NCBI GenBank assembly: GCA_028752905.1
Contig: JAQNBH010000012.1
Coordinates: 27,661,816-27,725,815 of the forward strand
From: Cladorhizidae sp. MBARI D1340-BT2
Lineage: Eukaryota; Porifera; Demospongiae; Poecilosclerida; Cladorhizidae
DNA: 64,000 bases
Direction of reading: 5' to 3'
This document shows positions 1-11,200 of this stretch, one piece after another. The notes beneath the pieces are model-generated. The model saw nothing but the letters and a program-made list of their open reading frames with translations, had not been told where the DNA came from and ran no database searches. Both the position numbers and the translations under genes were made by a program. Every line of letters starts with the position of its first letter. Position 1 is the first letter of the stretch.

Positions 1-480
1 CATAAATGCCTTTCCTTTAACCAATGTTAACCCATACAGTACTTCCCTTCATTAACCCTTTCCGGTCCTAATTTTTTAACGTAAGAACTTGCATTATTGC
101 TCCCTGTCCATTCTATATGCTTATTAACTCCTCCCATCTTACCCCTATATTACCTGCCTTTATTAACCCATCCTTGTATTAACTATTTGACCCACTCAGT
201 ACCTCTAATATTACCATCAGCACAAAACTTCTTCTGGGAGAGAGTGAGCACTCGTTTGTTCCCATCCTGCATTGCGACCACAAAATATCAGGTGACCAAC
301 ACATGACACAGCAGCTCACATCCTGAGGCTCTGTCACCCACATACATCCCACGACCCCATCAGTGTATACACACATACATACTGCAAACATTATTACAAT
401 AACCTTCTCAATAATCAACTTGAAATTATATACAAGACAAAACTGTTTGATTGTCTAGTCAAAAAAGAAAACAAGAATTT
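1..480. other. No gene seen
   Basis: Only short open frames without recognisable motifs. Bases 388-430 resemble 28880-28925 (both contain the run TCAATAATCAACTTGAAATT), so a dispersed repeat copy ends here. No coding exon is supported. Confidence 0.4.
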
Positions 481-482
481 AC

Positions 483-790
483 TAATAAATACCACAAACA
501 TTTACATGATATTTTACCAATGAATACCGAATACCACAAACATTTACAAGACACTTTACCAATAAATACTACAAACATTTACATGACCCTTTACTAATGA
601 ATACCACAAACATTTACATGACCGAATATCACAAACATTTACATGAACCTTAACCAATGAATACCACAAACATATATATACATGATCCTTTACCAATGAA
701 TACCACAAACATTTACATGATCCTTTACCAATGAATACCAAAAACATATATATACATGATCCTTTACCAATGAATACCACAAACATTTAT
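483..790. repeat. Degenerate 35-bp minisatellite
   Basis: About eight imperfect units of roughly 35 bp, each containing ATACCACAAACATTTACATG followed by a CCTTTACCAATGA-type stretch. Some units are shortened and two carry an inserted ATATATA. The minus-strand open frame across it is a product of the repeat and not a gene. It ends just before the region where the 5' LTR of the next element may begin. Confidence 0.85.
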
Positions 791-942
791 GTTATAATTA
801 AGTTAATTGTATGACATTATTCTTCAATAGTCCAGACTCTAAATAAACTTTTTTAGTGTGTCACGTGTGATGCACAGATAGTGAGATCAAGATGTCTTCT
901 TATAATGTCTGTTGTCTTCGGTTGTTAGTTTACTTGTTGATT

Positions 943-1009
943 AAGGACTTTCACGGTTGTTGAAGAGTGATAGAACTATAACCTTAGGGTATTAAACAAG
1001 GTTATAACA
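943..1009 (+). repeat. 3' part of 5' LTR of element A
   Basis: Matches 5065-5131 over its full 67 bp with about four differences and ends in GGTTATAACA immediately before the primer-binding-like TGGCGACAAGG. The upstream limit of the LTR is not clear because similarity fades into AT-rich sequence. Confidence 0.75.
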
Positions 1010-1066
1010 TTTGGCGACAAGGATTATAATGGATTGACACCGATTATTACGAAAAGAGTTTTCGAG

Positions 1067-1790
1067 ATGGCAGTGCATGGTTCAATGTCTGCCTTTACTT
1101 CAGCGAACAAGGACTGGAGAGCCTATGTAGAAAGGCTGGAAAAGTACTTCGTAGCAAACAGTGTGACTGAGGCCGACAAGAAGTGAGCTATACTATTGAA
1201 TGTTTGTGGTTCCAAGACCTACCAACTCATTAGAGATTTAGTTTCCCCTACCAGGAGAGATGGCATACACTGACCTTGTGGAGTTAGTTATTAAACACTA
1301 CTGTCCCAAACCTTCTGTGATCATGCAGCGTTATAAATTCAATTCTCGAGTTCATGCTGCTAAGAATAAGTCCATAGCTGATTACGTGGCAGCACTAAGA
1401 CAACTCTCTGAATTTTGTGATTTTGGGGCTACTCTTGACCAGATGTTAAGGGATAGGCTGGTCTGCAGTGTCAACGATGAGAAAGTACAGAAGAGAATGT
1501 TAGCAGAAGTTGATTTAACCTTCTCACATAGCTTACAACTAGCCCAGACTATGGAGACCACAGAGAGAGACACACGACAGTTGCAGGGAGCTCAAGGAAC
1601 CTCTGTCTTGTTCACTCAAAACAAGGCATCTAAACTACTTCTCGTCTCCAGAAGTGTGTTTGTTTCAGGTGTGGTCGTGACAGTCATTTATCCAATACCT
1701 GTCGTTTTAAGGAAGCAGAATGCAGAGCATGCAAAAAGAAAGGACACATCGCCTGGGTGTGTCGCTTGAAAATGAAGTCAAGAAGACAGG
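1067..1790 (+). pseudogene. Gag remnant of element A
   Basis: Gag polyprotein of a Ty3/gypsy element, packaging the RNA in particles. An ATG at 1067 opens a frame that meets a TGA near 1183; the homologous frame resumes near 1260 (residues TDLVELVIKHYCPKPS, then a helical capsid-type stretch). Near 1650-1770 a different frame encodes two CCHC-like zinc knuckles (CFRCGRDSHLSNTC and CRACKKKGHIAWVC), so there is at least one more frameshift. The two knuckles resemble K02A2.6-type metazoan gypsy gag proteins. Broken, not expressed as one protein. Confidence 0.8.
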
Positions 1791-2428
1791 ATAATTCAAA
1801 GTCACAGTATCATTCGACTAGTACTAATTACGAAGAGGAAGAGCAGTCTAGATTGGTGGAAGATGGTGCTCATGGAATGTTCACAGTAACAGACACATCA
1901 TCCAAGCCATTATTCATGCATATGAACTTGTGCGGATCTGTTGTGAAAATGAAAATTGATACAGGAGCAGCATTCTCTATTGTGAGCGAAGAGACTTACA
2001 ATGGTAATCAAGAGATCGGGAGTGACCTTACCTCTGTAGGAATCCGAGAACTCTTACAAACATATACTGGTGAGACCTTACCTGTACTGGGCAGGGTAGT
2101 GATGGTTGCTAAGGTTGACCACCAGGGGGAGGAGCTTCTATTGTTCGTTGTAAAAGGAAAAGGGCCCAGCCTCATCGGGCGAGATTGGTTAGCTAAACTT
2201 ATATTGAATTGGCACCAGTATAGCATGAATAATAATGTTGAAGAACTCCTAGCCAAGTTCTCCCCTGTGTTTGCCGATGGGTTAGGTACTTTATTGGACA
2301 ATAAAGTAAGGATTCATGTCAAAGAGGGTGCTCAACCTAAATTCTGTAAAGCAAGGAATGTTCCTTATATGATGAAAGAAAAGAGTTGGAGAAAGAATTG
2401 GAACGCCTGGAGAAACAGGGAACCATAA
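1757..2428 (+). pseudogene. Aspartic protease region of element A
   Basis: Retropepsin-like segment with the active-site motif KIDTGAAFSIV (DTGA) about 65 residues in and a downstream GRDWLAKL that matches the usual end of gypsy proteases (G-R-x-W-L). It overlaps the end of the knuckle frame by a few codons. The frame then enters the RT N-terminal linker and stops at 2428, where an overlapping frame carries on, so a frameshift separates protease from RT. Confidence 0.8.
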
Positions 2429-2942
2429 CCCCGGTTCAATTTTCAGATTGGGCAGCTCCGATTGTGCCTGTGTTAAAACACAATGGTTATCTTCGTGTGT
2501 GTGGTGATTATAAGCTGACTATTAATCAAGCATGTCATGTGGAGTCATACCCTTACCTCATGTTGGAGGATATTTTCTCAGCTTTGTCAGGTGGTGAAAG
2601 GTTCTCGAAATTAGACCTATCACAAGCCTATTTACAGTTAGGAGTGGTGATTGTCAAAAGTTCCTAACTATTAATACACACAAAGGGTTGTTTGTGTACA
2701 ATAGGTTACCCTTTGGGGTATCATCAGCCCCTGCGATCGTTCAAAGGGTAATGGACAGTTTGTTTCAGGGTTTTGCTGGTGTCTCAGTTTACCTGGATGA
2801 TATCCTCGTAACTGGAAAAACCACTGAAGAGCACATTGCTAACTTGGAGAAGGTGTTAGAAAAGCTAAGGCAACCGGCCTGTTACTTAACAAATCGAAAT
2901 GTGTGTTCCTGGCTTCAAAGGTCGAGTATCTTGGATATATAA
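2386..2942 (+). pseudogene. Reverse transcriptase remnant of element A
   Basis: RT fingers and palm: DWAAPIVPV, VCGDYKLTIN, FSKLDLSQAYLQL (catalytic Asp of motif A), LPFGVSSAP, and YLDDILVTG (catalytic YLDD). The frame breaks near 2665 and again near 2900. All core RT motifs are still legible, indicating moderate age, but no continuous protein is possible. Confidence 0.88.
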
Positions 2943-3907
2943 ATGATAAGGAAGGCCTACATCCAACTCTGGAGAAGGTAAAAGCCATTCATGAGGCCCG
3001 TGCTCTGACGTCAGTGACTGAGCTTAGAGCATTTCTGGGTATGCTTAATTATTACTCCAAGTTTCTTCCTAATCTCTCGACAAAGCTAGCCCCTTTGTAC
3101 ACCTTGTTATGCAAAGACTCCAGATGGCAGTGGACGGAAAAGCAAGAGAGTGCATTTTTACTAGCTAAGCTAATGCTACAGAGTGATTCACTTTTGGTCC
3201 ATTATGATCCTCAGAAGGACCTGTTGTTGGCTTGTGACGCATCTCCTTATGGATTGGGAGTCGTGTTATCACATGTTTTGGAAGACAAAACCAAATGTCC
3301 TATTGGGCATGCTTCAAGAACTTTCACTGTGTCTGAGAAGGGCTATTCTCAATTAGAGAAAGAGGGATTAGCTATCCTATTTGGTGTCAAGAAATTTCAT
3401 TCTTACATGTGGGGTCGATCATTTGTCATTAGATCTGATCACCAACCACTCTACCATTTGTTTAATGAAAAGAAAGCAATTTCTCCCCTTGCCTCAGCAC
3501 ATCTACAAAGGTGGGCATTGTCATTGAGTGCATATCAATATCGTATTGAATACAAGCCTGGGAAGTTACTTGCTAATGCGGATGCATTAAGTCGGTTGCC
3601 AAGCCCAGTTGTCACATCATCTGATTGTCTTCCTGCTGAGTTAAACCAATTATTGGTTCTTCACCTTGAGTCTACCCCGATTTCTTCCAAGGAAGTGAAA
3701 CAATGGATAGAGAAAGATCCGCTTCTCTCAAGGGTGAAGAAGTTTGTAATGTGTGGATGGCCTTCAGTGAAGCTTGACCGAGAATTTCAACCATATGAGT
3801 CTCGTAAGTTGGAATTCAGTCTTCAAGATGGTTGTTTACTGTGGGGTTCACGTTTTATACTCCAGCCTGGTCAGAAATGTTTGCTATATGAAACTTTTAG
3901 GAATTAG
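2903..3907 (+). pseudogene. RT thumb, RNase H and linker of element A
   Basis: A long open frame begins with the RT thumb (EYLGYI, LRAFLGMLNYYSKFLP) and runs into RNase H: LACDASPYGLGVVL (first catalytic Asp), EKEGLAILFGVKKFH (Glu), and SDHQPLYHLF (Asp); it continues to NADALSRLP. It ends in the integrase N-terminal linker, where the frame shifts at about 3900. Confidence 0.88.
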
Positions 3908-4556
3908 TCGTATGAAGAATCTGGCAAGAAATTATTTTTGGTGGCCAGACATGACTTCTGAAATCGAGTTATGTGTGCAGCAGTGCAATGTTTGCCAGGA
4001 ATCACAACCGCAACCTCCTGTGGCCTCGATGCACCCGTGGGAAGTAATAAAACAGCCGTGAAGCCATATCCACCGAGACTTCACTGGCCCGTTCATGGGT
4101 AACATGTTTTTAGTCTTGGTTGATTCTCAATCTAAGTGGATGGATGTGGTGATTATGAGTTCAATCACGACTACAATCACCATAGAGAAGTTGCAAGGTA
4201 TTTTTGCTATTGATGGTCTTCCCAAGACCATAGTCACTGATAATGGCAGTTCATTTATGAGTGATGAGTTTCAGAGATTTTGCCAAATGAATGGTATTCA
4301 GCATACGACGTCTGAACCTTACCACACTTCCATGAATGGGTTAGCTGAGAGGGCGGTGCAATCTTTCAAGTATTGGTTGAAGAGGATGGAAGGTGGATCA
4401 CTGCAGTCCAAGCTATCAAGATACTTTTTCCGCTACAGGGTAATGCCACACTATACGACAGGGTTATCTCCAGCCGAGGTTCTGATGGGTCGTCGACCGA
4501 GATCCAAGTTAGATTTGGTTCACCCTGACTTGTCACAGAGAGTGGAATCGTGCTAG
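3850..4556 (+). pseudogene. Integrase remnant of element A
   Basis: The zinc-binding part is marked by RNYFWWPDM and CVQQCNVCQ, followed after a stop near 4060 by the catalytic core: an Asp in the LVDSQSKWMDV strand, VTDNGSSF (second Asp) and NGLAERAVQSF (Glu of the DDE triad). SPAEVLMGRRPRSKLDL near 4470-4510 is the usual segment after the core. A TAG ends the frame at 4556. Confidence 0.85.
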
Positions 4557-4586
4557 CGTAGCACCGGACGGGATCGCGTTTTCCGA

Positions 4587-5027
4587 GTGGGTGACAAGGT
4601 TTTTGTTAGAGATTTCAGCTGCAAGAATGTAACCTGGATGCCTGGTGTTGTTGAGCATGTCACTGGACCTCTATCTTACCGAGTTAAAGTTACCTTGGCA
4701 TTCGTAAGTCGTCATGTGGATATCATACGTCAGAGACAGAGCGAGTTAGGATCCAGCACTGTAAATGGTCAAGTGTCTGGACCTGCAATTGTGTTCCATG
4801 ATATTCCTGTTCAAGAGCCAGTGACACTGAACCAGTCCCCTGGAGGGAGTGTTCCACATTCTGACTCAGCTGCATCAGCTGTGGTCAGCTCTCCTCGCTT
4901 ACCCCATGTTAATGTGGATGATAACATCACTTCAGTACACATCCCTGATTGTGAGTCAACAACAGTACTGCACAGGTCTGTCCGAAACAGACCTCCTCCT
5001 GATCGTTTTAAGGTATCAGTGTTTTAA
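4587..5027 (+). pseudogene. Integrase C-terminal tail of element A
   Basis: GDKVFVRDF, WMPGVVEHVTGPLSYRVKV and HVDIIRQR fit the GPY-like C-terminal module of gypsy integrases, followed by a Ser/Pro-rich tail ending RSVRNRPPPDRF, a common pol terminus in this group. It is separated from the core by one stop codon. Confidence 0.75.
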
Positions 5028-5064
5028 TTGTTATCAATTATGTTATCTTTACTCTCTTATAAAC

Positions 5065-5131
5065 AAGGACTTTCACTGTTGTTGAATAGTGAAAGAACTA
5101 TAACCTTAGGGTATTAAACAAGGTCATAACA
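5065..5131 (+). repeat. 3' part of 3' LTR of element A
   Basis: Counterpart of 943-1009. The last base of the LTR (5131) is followed directly by copia-type sequence on the other strand, so the element was apparently inserted into, or recombined with, the copia remnant. Confidence 0.75.
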
Positions 5132-6350
5132 ACTTCTGTGATATTTTCCTCTAACACATGTATCGCAAAAATCGATTTCCCTCAATGTATTGAAAACAAA
5201 CCGTCGACCAGTTTTGCCTGAGCCAGTTTCTGGTTTTTCATTCCAAGGTTACCAAAATGTCGATGCCATAAGCTTTCTAGCTTTCCAGTAAAATTTAGTT
5301 GTTTTCTCCTTTGATCTTTGCAATTGAGATAGTAGAGGCTTCCTAATCTGGTTGCCACAGCAATGACTCCACCAATTATCAGATATTTGTCTTCATTAAA
5401 CTGCGCCATCTTTCCAGCTTCTGCTGCCTTAAACACACCAAAGAGATTGTAAGACAGCTTTGGTACGTAAAGTACAACATGCAGCTTGCACTTCCTTTTG
5501 TTTTTTCCAGCTGGCAATTTAATTTCCAATGAAAGAGTTCCTCACCCAATTGCCTCCAAAACATGTCAATCTCCAAGTATCACTTGTTGTGTCTCCTTCA
5601 GGCTTGAAGCTGAAACTCATCATTGCACGTATGGCATGTTCCTCCAGAGTCCACAATCCAGTTACTTGTTTCGCTGACAGAACATGACTAATTACAAGGG
5701 CATCAAAATTGCTGGCTGAGCTGCTGTCATCTTCTTGTTTGCATGTAACTTTTTGCCTTTTGTTTCATGCCTTTCCTCTCTTTGTGATCTGATTTGGCTT
5801 TTCTTTCCTCAGCAGCCAGATTGTGACAGTTTTATTTGATATGCCCAAGTTTTCCAGCATTTTAGACTTGCTCTTGAGGCGAGCAGTCATTGCTTTGTTG
5901 ATCTGCATTTGACGTCTTTATCGTATATTTTTCGCTACTTGTTGAGTAACCATTTCATAATGACTTCCATTTCAGGTACATCTATGTTTGCCTGAAGAGC
6001 TGTTGCCAGGAACTTAGGCTTGCTAATATGTAGACAACTCGGTCCTCCTCTGTGATGGGTTCACCGACTACCGCAAATGCTTCAAATATTTACATCATAG
6101 CTCTGATGTGCTCTTGAACAGACTCATCTTCCTTTAAACGTAATAATAAAGTTTGCACCTTACCTCGAGTTTGTTGACTCATGTCTTTTTCTGAAACTGG
6201 TCCGTCAACTTCTTCCATACCATATGTGGTTGTCAGGATCGCCAACAATGAAGGTTTAACTATTAATGCTAGTGCACGGTCCCTTCTTGCAACAAAACTT
6301 AGCGTACGTGTTGGCCTCAGCCTCTTCAGGAGGAGTTTCAGTTCCATTCA
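5132..6350 (-). pseudogene. Truncated Ty1/copia gag-pol remnant
   Basis: Read on the minus strand from 6350 down: a copia-type gag stretch (MSQQTRGKVQTLLLRLKEDE), then a protease active site at about 5620-5665 (NWIVDSGGTCHTC), then LHVVLYVPKLSYNLFGV and the GAG-pre-integrase module (ESLWHRHFGNLGM). At 5132-5180 another frame gives FCDTCVRGKYHRS, the usual zinc-binding Cys pair before the copia integrase core. The sequence stops exactly at the LTR of element A, so integrase, RT and RNase H are missing here. Frameshifts are numerous. Confidence 0.85.
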
Positions 6351-7190
6351 CAATGTCCTATAGACCATTTTTCAATAGTGCCATTTGGCATTGAACATTC
6401 CCCGTTGGATAATTTGATCCATTCAACAGATACAATTGCTAACGAGGTACGATCGAAAACGAGCTAGTGGTTACTTTTCAACAATTCTGAGAGCTTGAGA
6501 GTCTTAGTTATTGAACTACTTGATCTAACTATAGCCTATCTTCATGCGCCAGTAGAAGCGTCTGACACTACCCATAACTATTTGAAAAACTTCAAGTAGC
6601 TATCACTGGTTATTGACTATTGCTTAAACCACTCTAATTCAATAAATAGCAAAACAAGACCACACCTCAACAACTAACAAAATTCAGCAACTCAACTATA
6701 AACTACATGTTAGTTAGAATCAATCTAAAGATAAACCAGCTAAGAAGTGTTATGCTATCCAAACATTGGTTACTATTTACTACTGTAAGCTATAACCTGA
6801 AGACATCAAAGATATATAAAAAACTAACACTAATAATGCATCAGTCTACATTACAAGTTCAACATAATAATGCGTCAAAAGTGCGTCATTCCAACAGGAT
6901 TGATATTGAAAAAAATCCCGAGGACAGAAGCAATGAGGTAAGAATGAAAAGAATCTTAAATAAACAGACAAAATATTATATGCATGCTTAACAAATGGGC
7001 AACATGTTACTTTACCCTAAGATAGATAATGACAATGAGATGAGGTTACTAATCAATGCCAATAATTCAACCTGATGCATTGGAAAGCAACATTATTGCA
7101 AGCCAGAAAGATGGGAGTACTATAGGCCCAGAAGATAGGATTACAACCCAGAAGACAAGATTACATTAGGTCCAGAAGATAGGATTACAT
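6351..7190. other. No gene seen; AT-rich
   Basis: AT-rich sequence with scattered stops in all frames. It may hold the copia 5' LTR and leader, but I could not find a second copy to define it. A short near-repeat (CCAGAAGAT/CAAGATTACA) occurs three times at 7125-7190. Confidence 0.35.
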
Positions 7191-7560
7191 TTAGCCAACC
7201 TGAATAAGTGGAGACTTGGTCCAGGTTGTTGTTTTCACTGTCAAGGATTTGGACATTGCTCCAGACTGCCCTGAGAAATCGGTCCATTTCAGCAATGTTA
7301 TCTACCTGAACAAGCAGCACGAACAAGGATGCAGTATAGATTCATGAATAGCAAGTCTGGACTTGTAAATGGCTGACTGTTAAAAACATCATTTTAGACA
7401 TACTAGACACTGGTTGTGCCAGAATCATGGGTTATGAGGCGTTTGTTTCTCAGAAGCAAGGAACTGGACAGATTCAGTATCACCCGACAGTGAACTTCAC
7501 TTGAAGAAGTACCTTCCAGGTGAAGATTCAAGTTGTCTATCCGAGAAAGCTTGTCTTCTC
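7190..7560 (+). pseudogene. Retrotransposon gag/protease scrap
   Basis: Bases 7227-7262 encode a zinc-knuckle-like CFHCQGFGHC. An open frame ending at 7504 contains ILDTGCARIMG with the retropepsin DTG at 7406-7414. The order knuckle-protease on the plus strand fits a gag-pol remnant. Too little is left to assign the family. Confidence 0.6.
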
Positions 7561-7959
7561 AAGTACATTCACAAAGAAGGAGTTCATTTATTATTCAATA
7601 CAGAACCTCTGCTTGTGAAGGTTTGGTCAAGCTAAGTAATTTTAACCTCCAGCACAAGAGAGTGTTTACCTATTTCTCCAAACATGCCTGGGGCTTACAA
7701 TTTTCCAAAAAAATACAAGTTGTTGACCCACTATTACTCCCTTCTCGGTAACCATTTAGAGTTGGGTAGCAGGAGAGTTCCAGTTTATCAGAGGAGGAGC
7801 TCCTGGACAAGACTCAGTGTAAGTTTAACTCATTCATATTGTATTCTGTCCTTTTTCTGTCCCCATCTTAAGTAAGCATTGTAAAAGTGTAGGGAAACTG
7901 CCAGAAAACCTCTACTGATGAAACGGAGACTGAGATGATTACTTTGAAAAGAACAGTTG

Positions 7960-8760
7960 TGTCTGCCAGATCCCAGTTGGCAGACCAAAATGCAGGAAAT
8001 GTTCCACCCGATCCTGCAGCTTCAGAAGTTCATGCTGGAAAGGGAAGAGCGACTCCATGATCAGCTGGATCGAAAACAACTGGAAAGATTGTAGCGACAG
8101 CAGGGGGAAGATAAGTGATGGGAGTGTGGGCATAGGGAATACCAGAAACAAGAAAAATGGTTGAGGAGGTTATATGGAAGAGCGATAATGTTGATCCAAG
8201 ATACCTCCCACAAACAACTGGTCAGATAAGGATGAACCAGATATCTATCTCCCCAAATTTGAACATCACATTACCACCCATTACATTCCAGTAACAGAGT
8301 GGGCTTATCACTTGGTAGCTCAACTGACAGGCAAAGCACACAGGTGGTGTTCAAGACAGTTATTCGATATGAAGATGTCAGTGATTATGACAAACTGAAG
8401 TTAGCCTTGCTGAAAGCAGTGGGGCAGACAATTGTGGAATGTTGTCGGGAATACCAGACTCTTCAATCCAACCCTGACATGGCTGTACAGATAACCCAGA
8501 CAAAAGAGCAGATGCAATGAAATTAGCTTGCTCTGGGTCATTTACTTAGCATGTTTCCACCCTGGATGTCAGAAGGAAGAAGCTACAAACTCGGCTGCGA
8601 GGATGTCTGAATCATTCACCAAGGAACAGCAGTTCTACTGGAGTGGTAGGTGGAGCGGTTCACAAGGGAATAAATGGAAACATGACTCAGGCAGAGGTAG
8701 TGCAGAGCACAACCAACTGGAAGCTCTACCATGAAGCAGCAGGGTAAGAACCGTACTATG
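7960..8760 (+). pseudogene. Gag remnant of element B
   Basis: A K/E/Q-rich coiled-coil-like start (LEREERLHDQLDRKQLERL near 8030-8090) precedes a capsid-like stretch (YLPKFEHHITTHYIPVTEWA, 8245-8310; YDKLKLALLKAVGQTIVE, 8388-8440). This coiled coil plus SCAN-like capsid layout matches the intact element at 38.4-43.6 kb. The frame shifts near 8350 and stops several times. Confidence 0.65.
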
Positions 8761-8924
8761 AGAATTCTAATGCAGATAAGTTTAATAGAATTATAAAATA
8801 ATTCAGATGTTATGGTGGTAAACCATAAAGGTCATAAGTTGTCCGTGTGCCCCAACAAGGTCATGTTGGTGTGCTACAAGGAGCCGGGAGAAGATACCTA
8901 TTTGATTGGGTAGCTGAAAGATCT

Positions 8925-9190
8925 ATCCTGTTATGGTATGAAGGTGGACTCTGGCTCCCACCTCACCCTCGTTTGTGCATTACTGATACCTGTTGAGAAA
9001 CCACTGGATGAGAAGAGGAGATTAACCATCGAGAATGGAACCAAATTGATAGCCACCCTATGGATGTGGAGTCGGAGTTGGGCCAACAAAAGCTGCAGCA
9101 CAGGGTTGGCATGGTGGAGTCTTTGGTGGAGAAGGTCATCTTGGGCCTGGACCTCAAGCTGCACAACTACATGATCAGGCTAAGTCAGAT
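8925..9190 (+). pseudogene. Protease region of element B
   Basis: GMKVDSGSHLTLV contains a retropepsin DSG motif. After a frameshift, GMVESLVEKVILGLDL resembles the protease C-terminal strand (I-L-G-x-D-L). The DSG variant is shared with the intact element, which has ILDSGCQMTQV. Confidence 0.6.
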
Positions 9191-9579
9191 ACTAGAGACG
9201 AGAGCAAAACAGAAGGTGCTCATCATGACCAGATAGCAAACAGAAAAACAGAGAAAGTAAGAGGAATGAGATGACCAGTTATCTGCAGTTTCAGGATCTC
9301 TGCCAGTCACACTAGAAGATGTGTTAGTTTTGAGGAATCTTTCTTCAATCAGGATGGGAAAGAGGAGTTGTAAGAACAGATGGATGTCCCAATAGGAGCA
9401 GAGACAGATGCTAGCTCAGACAAGCTAACTGGAGAACAGAAGTCTGATGGGATTCTTATGGATGAACAGAACTGGGATGACTCCAATGAGAGAAGATTCA
9501 GCTGGCAAGAAGGTTTACTTGTGCATCAAGAGAAATGTGCTGGGGGAGATATTGACATGAATCATCCTGCCTTGATCTA

Positions 9580-10560
9580 GATGTGCAGATGCATGCAGTG
9601 AAGATGGCCCATACTCAACCTATGGCTGGACATCTTAGAGCCTGGAAAATTGCATCCGATGAAGAGGCATTTTACATGCCCTGAGTAGTTAGGTAATGAT
9701 GTCCGTAAATTCTGTATTTCATGTTCAGAGTGCCAGCGAGCTGGGAAGAAGAGTGGTAGCCAAGTGCCATTGATACCATGGCCAGTTATTGGAACTGAGT
9801 TCTATTGTGTTGTATTTGACATTGTGGGTCATTTACCAAGTAGTAAGAGAGGGCATAAATATATTAACTGCATGAACTTGCCTCAATATACTTCAATGCT
9901 GTCCTACTTGGGAGCGTGGATGCCAAAAAGTTGCTACTGTTATGGTCAACATGTTCACTAGACTGGACATTCCCAAGGAAATTCATGGTCTTCACTCCTA
10001 AACTTACGAAACAGTTGTGTGCCAAACTGAGTGTGCATCAGATATGGACATCACCCTACCACACACAGATGGATGGAATGCTTGAGTGTTGGCATGGAAC
10101 ACTGAAGTCCATGCTGAGGATGGTAGAGAACGTTTAAAAAATGTGGAACGATTATTTTCCTTACTTATTATTTGCCTATAGGGACACTCCACACCAGCTA
10201 CTGAGTTCACTCCATTTCAACTGTTGTATAGATGATATATCAGGGGTACTATGGTTGTGGCAAAGTCTGCCCGGCTGACCTTGGAGGACAAACAACAGTC
10301 GGTGTTTGAAGTGGTTCCAGGATCTTGGTGATTATCTGAGAGATATGGCAGAAGCTGCTGGTGAGAGTGAAAGACAAGTGAAGCAGAAAATGAAACTGTC
10401 AGACAGCCTTCAAGAAAGGGGACATGGCGTTGTGCTGTTCCCTAATGAATACAACAAGCTTTCTGCAGCATGGCACAGGCCTTACGAGGTCATCAGGTGA
10501 AGTTACCATTCCTGAATGATGATGCTGATGTCGAATCATACATGTGAATATGTGAAGCAC
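9580..10560 (+). pseudogene. Integrase remnant of element B
   Basis: Short frames in order: HTQPMAGHLRAWKI (His pair of the H2C2 finger), FCISCSECQRAGKKSG (Cys pair), VVFDIVGHLPSSKRGHKYI (first core Asp), a decayed core, and near 10425-10500 GHGVVLFPNEYNKLSAAWH with RPYEVIR, the GPY-type C-terminal module. At least six frame changes. Confidence 0.7.
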
Positions 10561-10689
10561 TGGAAAACTCCAGATGTTCAGGTGCTAGCTGTTCACATTG
10601 TCGAGAAAGGCAAGAATGACGATGATGAGAAGGCTCCAGACTCGGAGGCTGGGTGAATGCACACTGCTGAACAGAAGCAGCAGCTGGAT

Positions 10690-11200
10690 GGGGTGCTGGA
10701 GGGGAGATGACAAGTGTTAAGTATGCAACCTGGGAAGGTCAGTATTCTATCACATGCCATTTATACTGGTGTTTCTGTCCCTGTATGATTAGTACCATAC
10801 CTGAATACATTACTCCAGTATGAAGAGAGGCTTTGTGGGAGGAGATTTAGATCCTCACCAAAGCGGTGATCCTCTGACCATCAGTGAGTCGTTGGACTTC
10901 ACCAGTACTAACTGTTTGGAAGAACGATTGGCAGCATCAGGTTATGCACTGTAGCAGATACTTACTTGATGCCTCAGATCGATGAGATTATCGGTGCACT
11001 GGGTACTTATTGAAGCTCGATAGCTTCTGCCAGATACACTTAAATGAAGAGGACAAAGAGAAAATGGCATTTGCAACTCCTTTGGGCACATATGAGTTCA
11101 CTACCATGCCCTTTGGTCTTCGAAATGCCGAATCCTTATTCCAATGGCTAATGGACATAACTCTGGCAGATATAGGAGGGTACACAAGTGCTTATATTGA
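10690..11200 (+). pseudogene. RT N-terminal remnant of element B
   Basis: Legible pieces: QPGKVSILSHAIYTGVSVPV near 10725-10785 (RT leader), MPQIDEII at 10970, then LDSFCQIHLNEEDKEKMAF and TYEFTTMPFGLRNAESLFQW near 11015-11150 (motifs A to B). The YxDD box and RNase H are absent. Being downstream of integrase, it defines the unusual domain order. Confidence 0.72.

Larger units (their letters stand above)
923..5131 (+). mobile_element. Decayed Ty3/gypsy LTR retrotransposon A
   Basis: Gag, protease, RT, RNase H and integrase homologies follow one another in the usual gypsy order between two related terminal segments. Bases 943-1009 and 5065-5131 are both 67 bp long, both end in ATAACA, and differ at about four sites. 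The LTR start is uncertain; a TGTTA at 923 and another at 5041 are candidates. Directly after the 5' copy comes TTTGGCGACAAGGAT, a primer-binding-site-like sequence also seen (TTTTGGCGATGAGGAT) in the small element at 30.7 kb. Several stops and frameshifts make it non-autonomous today. Confidence 0.85.
7940..11200 (+). mobile_element. Decayed LTR element B, integrase before RT
   Basis: Plus-strand remnant with gag (7.96-8.76 kb), protease (8.93-9.19 kb), integrase (9.58-10.56 kb) and RT (10.7-11.2 kb). Integrase lies upstream of RT, as in the intact element at 38.4-43.6 kb and unlike ordinary gypsy elements such as A. Stops and frameshifts occur throughout, and RT is cut off after motif B. 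No LTR pair could be found. Confidence 0.75.
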
